6,022 nucleotides of DNA from Gemmatimonadaceae bacterium (GTDB lineage: Bacteria; Gemmatimonadota; Gemmatimonadetes; Gemmatimonadales; Gemmatimonadaceae). Shown piece after piece: positions 5,576-6,022 of the stretch. The notes beneath the pieces were generated by a model, which saw only the letters and a program-made list of their open reading frames with translations, ran no database searches and was not told the origin of the DNA. The stretch spans positions 1 to 6,022 of the forward strand of contig JANXUN010000245.1 in assembly GCA_025356185.1 (NCBI GenBank). Direction: 5' to 3'. How positions within the stretch are numbered: position 1 is the first letter of the stretch; every line of letters begins with the position of its first letter. The position numbers and the translations under genes are program-made.

Positions 5576-6022
5576 ATGCCCTTCGATACGTCGTCTTATA
5601 TGCAGCGTCGCGTGCGCGAGTTCGCGCATCACACGTGTGCAGCGTTGTCCTCGAAGTTGCACGGCACTGTGTCACTGGTGGTGGTCATGTCCGCCGTGCA
5701 GCTCGCGATTGCGTGCTCGAGCGCCGACAAGAAAGCGCAAACGAAAGCCGCGGTCACCAAGAGTTCGGCGACGACCGCCGCGCCGACAACGACGCCTGTA
5801 CCTACAACCACCTCGGCAGCAACAACCACGGCCCTGCCGACAACGGCCGCGCCAAAGCCAGTCGCCAAAGTCACGCCGGCGAAACCGTTCGTTCCGATCG
5901 TGATTCCCGACTCGGCCGATCAACTCATCTTCGGATTTCACGCGCACTTGACGGATCAAGGCGTTGCGCATGGAACCGTGACTGCGGATTCTGCGCTTCT
6001 TTACGACGATGCGACGCGCATC
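5576..6022 (+). CDS. predicted lipoprotein with Thr/Ala/Pro-rich linker and the start of an LptC/OstA-like domain (cut by the right edge)
   Basis: The frame from ATG 5576 stays open for 149 codons to the last base, so the gene is incomplete. Residues about 31-46 are a hydrophobic signal core ending in LAIAC, with a lipid-attachment Cys47 followed by SSADKK. Residues 55-104 are a low-complexity stretch dominated by Thr, Ala, Pro and Lys, probably a flexible spacer. Residues about 110-149 (ADQLIFGFHAHLTDQGVAHG, then TVTADSALLYDDATRI) match the opening pattern of LptC-type domains: a beta strand, a DG/QG turn, then ADSA.LYDD.TRI. LptC is the bitopic bridge that passes LPS from the LptBFG transporter to LptA; here a lipid anchor would replace the usual transmembrane helix. 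The family call rests on about 40 residues and is inferred. The n-region from 5576 is long (30 residues); ATG 5600 or TTG 5645 would give shorter signals, and TTG 5645 the most typical lipoprotein length. No start has a Shine-Dalgarno site. Confidence 0.7.
   Translation, partial: MPFDTSSYMQRRVREFAHHTCAALSSKLHGTVSLVVVMSAVQLAIACSSADKKAQTKAAVTKSSATTAAPTTTPVPTTTSAATTTALPTTAAPKPVAKVTPAKPFVPIVIPDSADQLIFGFHAHLTDQGVAHGTVTADSALLYDDATRI

Noticed and set aside
5280..5675. Minus-strand frame of 131 codons across the end of the membrane protein gene
   Set aside because: It is Arg/Cys-rich with no recognisable motif and overlaps two better-supported genes on the opposite strand.
5547..5903. Plus-strand frame of 118 codons in the last 500 bases
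   Set aside because: It encodes an Arg/Pro-rich low-complexity product and is out of frame with the 5576 gene, which has a signal core, lipobox and a domain-like segment and remains open to the window end.
1..6022. Mobile elements, integrase sites, CRISPR arrays, tRNA or rRNA genes
   Set aside because: I saw no transposase or integrase motifs, no terminal inverted or regularly spaced direct repeats, and no tRNA-like cloverleaf or rRNA segment on either strand.

Overview
The window holds six protein genes packed with little spacing. Two are cut by the window edges. There are no RNA genes, mobile elements or CRISPR arrays that I can see. The gene content suggests a Gram-negative-type (two-membrane), GC-rich bacterium: an outer-membrane beta-barrel of the alginate-export type, two predicted lipoproteins including an LptC-like one, and a Hanks-type Ser/Thr kinase paired with a membrane FHA protein. 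This mix, with no clear Shine-Dalgarno site before any of the best-placed starts, would fit Gemmatimonadota or a similar phylum. That placement is inference from gene style, not from a marker gene.

Layout: (1) 1-1386, minus strand: a two-gene unit, a membrane-anchored FHA protein followed 45 bp later by the N-terminal 160 residues of a Ser/Thr protein kinase that runs off the left edge. (2) 1387-1526: a 140-bp divergent intergenic region with a 13-bp palindrome. (3) 1527-2969, plus strand: an alginate-export-family outer-membrane barrel. (4) 2959-4896, minus strand: a NagZ-type GH3 beta-N-acetylhexosaminidase, predicted lipoprotein, overlapping the barrel gene tail to tail by 11 bp. (5) 4897-5012: a second divergent spacer. 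(6) 5013-5504, plus strand: a small four-helix membrane protein of unknown function. (7) 5576 to the right edge, plus strand: a lipoprotein with a Thr/Ala/Pro-rich linker leading into what looks like the start of an LptC/OstA-type domain.

How the genes may work together: the FHA protein probably binds phosphothreonine, and its neighbour kinase is the obvious source of that mark, so these two form a credible signalling pair. The other four are all envelope proteins (outer-membrane channel, glycan hydrolase, inner-membrane protein, probable LPS-transport component), but their mixed orientations give no evidence of one shared pathway. I found no clearly new multi-gene system. The points most worth checking are the Asp-to-Asn change in the GH3 catalytic dyad, the LptC-like lipoprotein with its unusual linker, the palindrome between the divergent genes, and the lack of Shine-Dalgarno sites.
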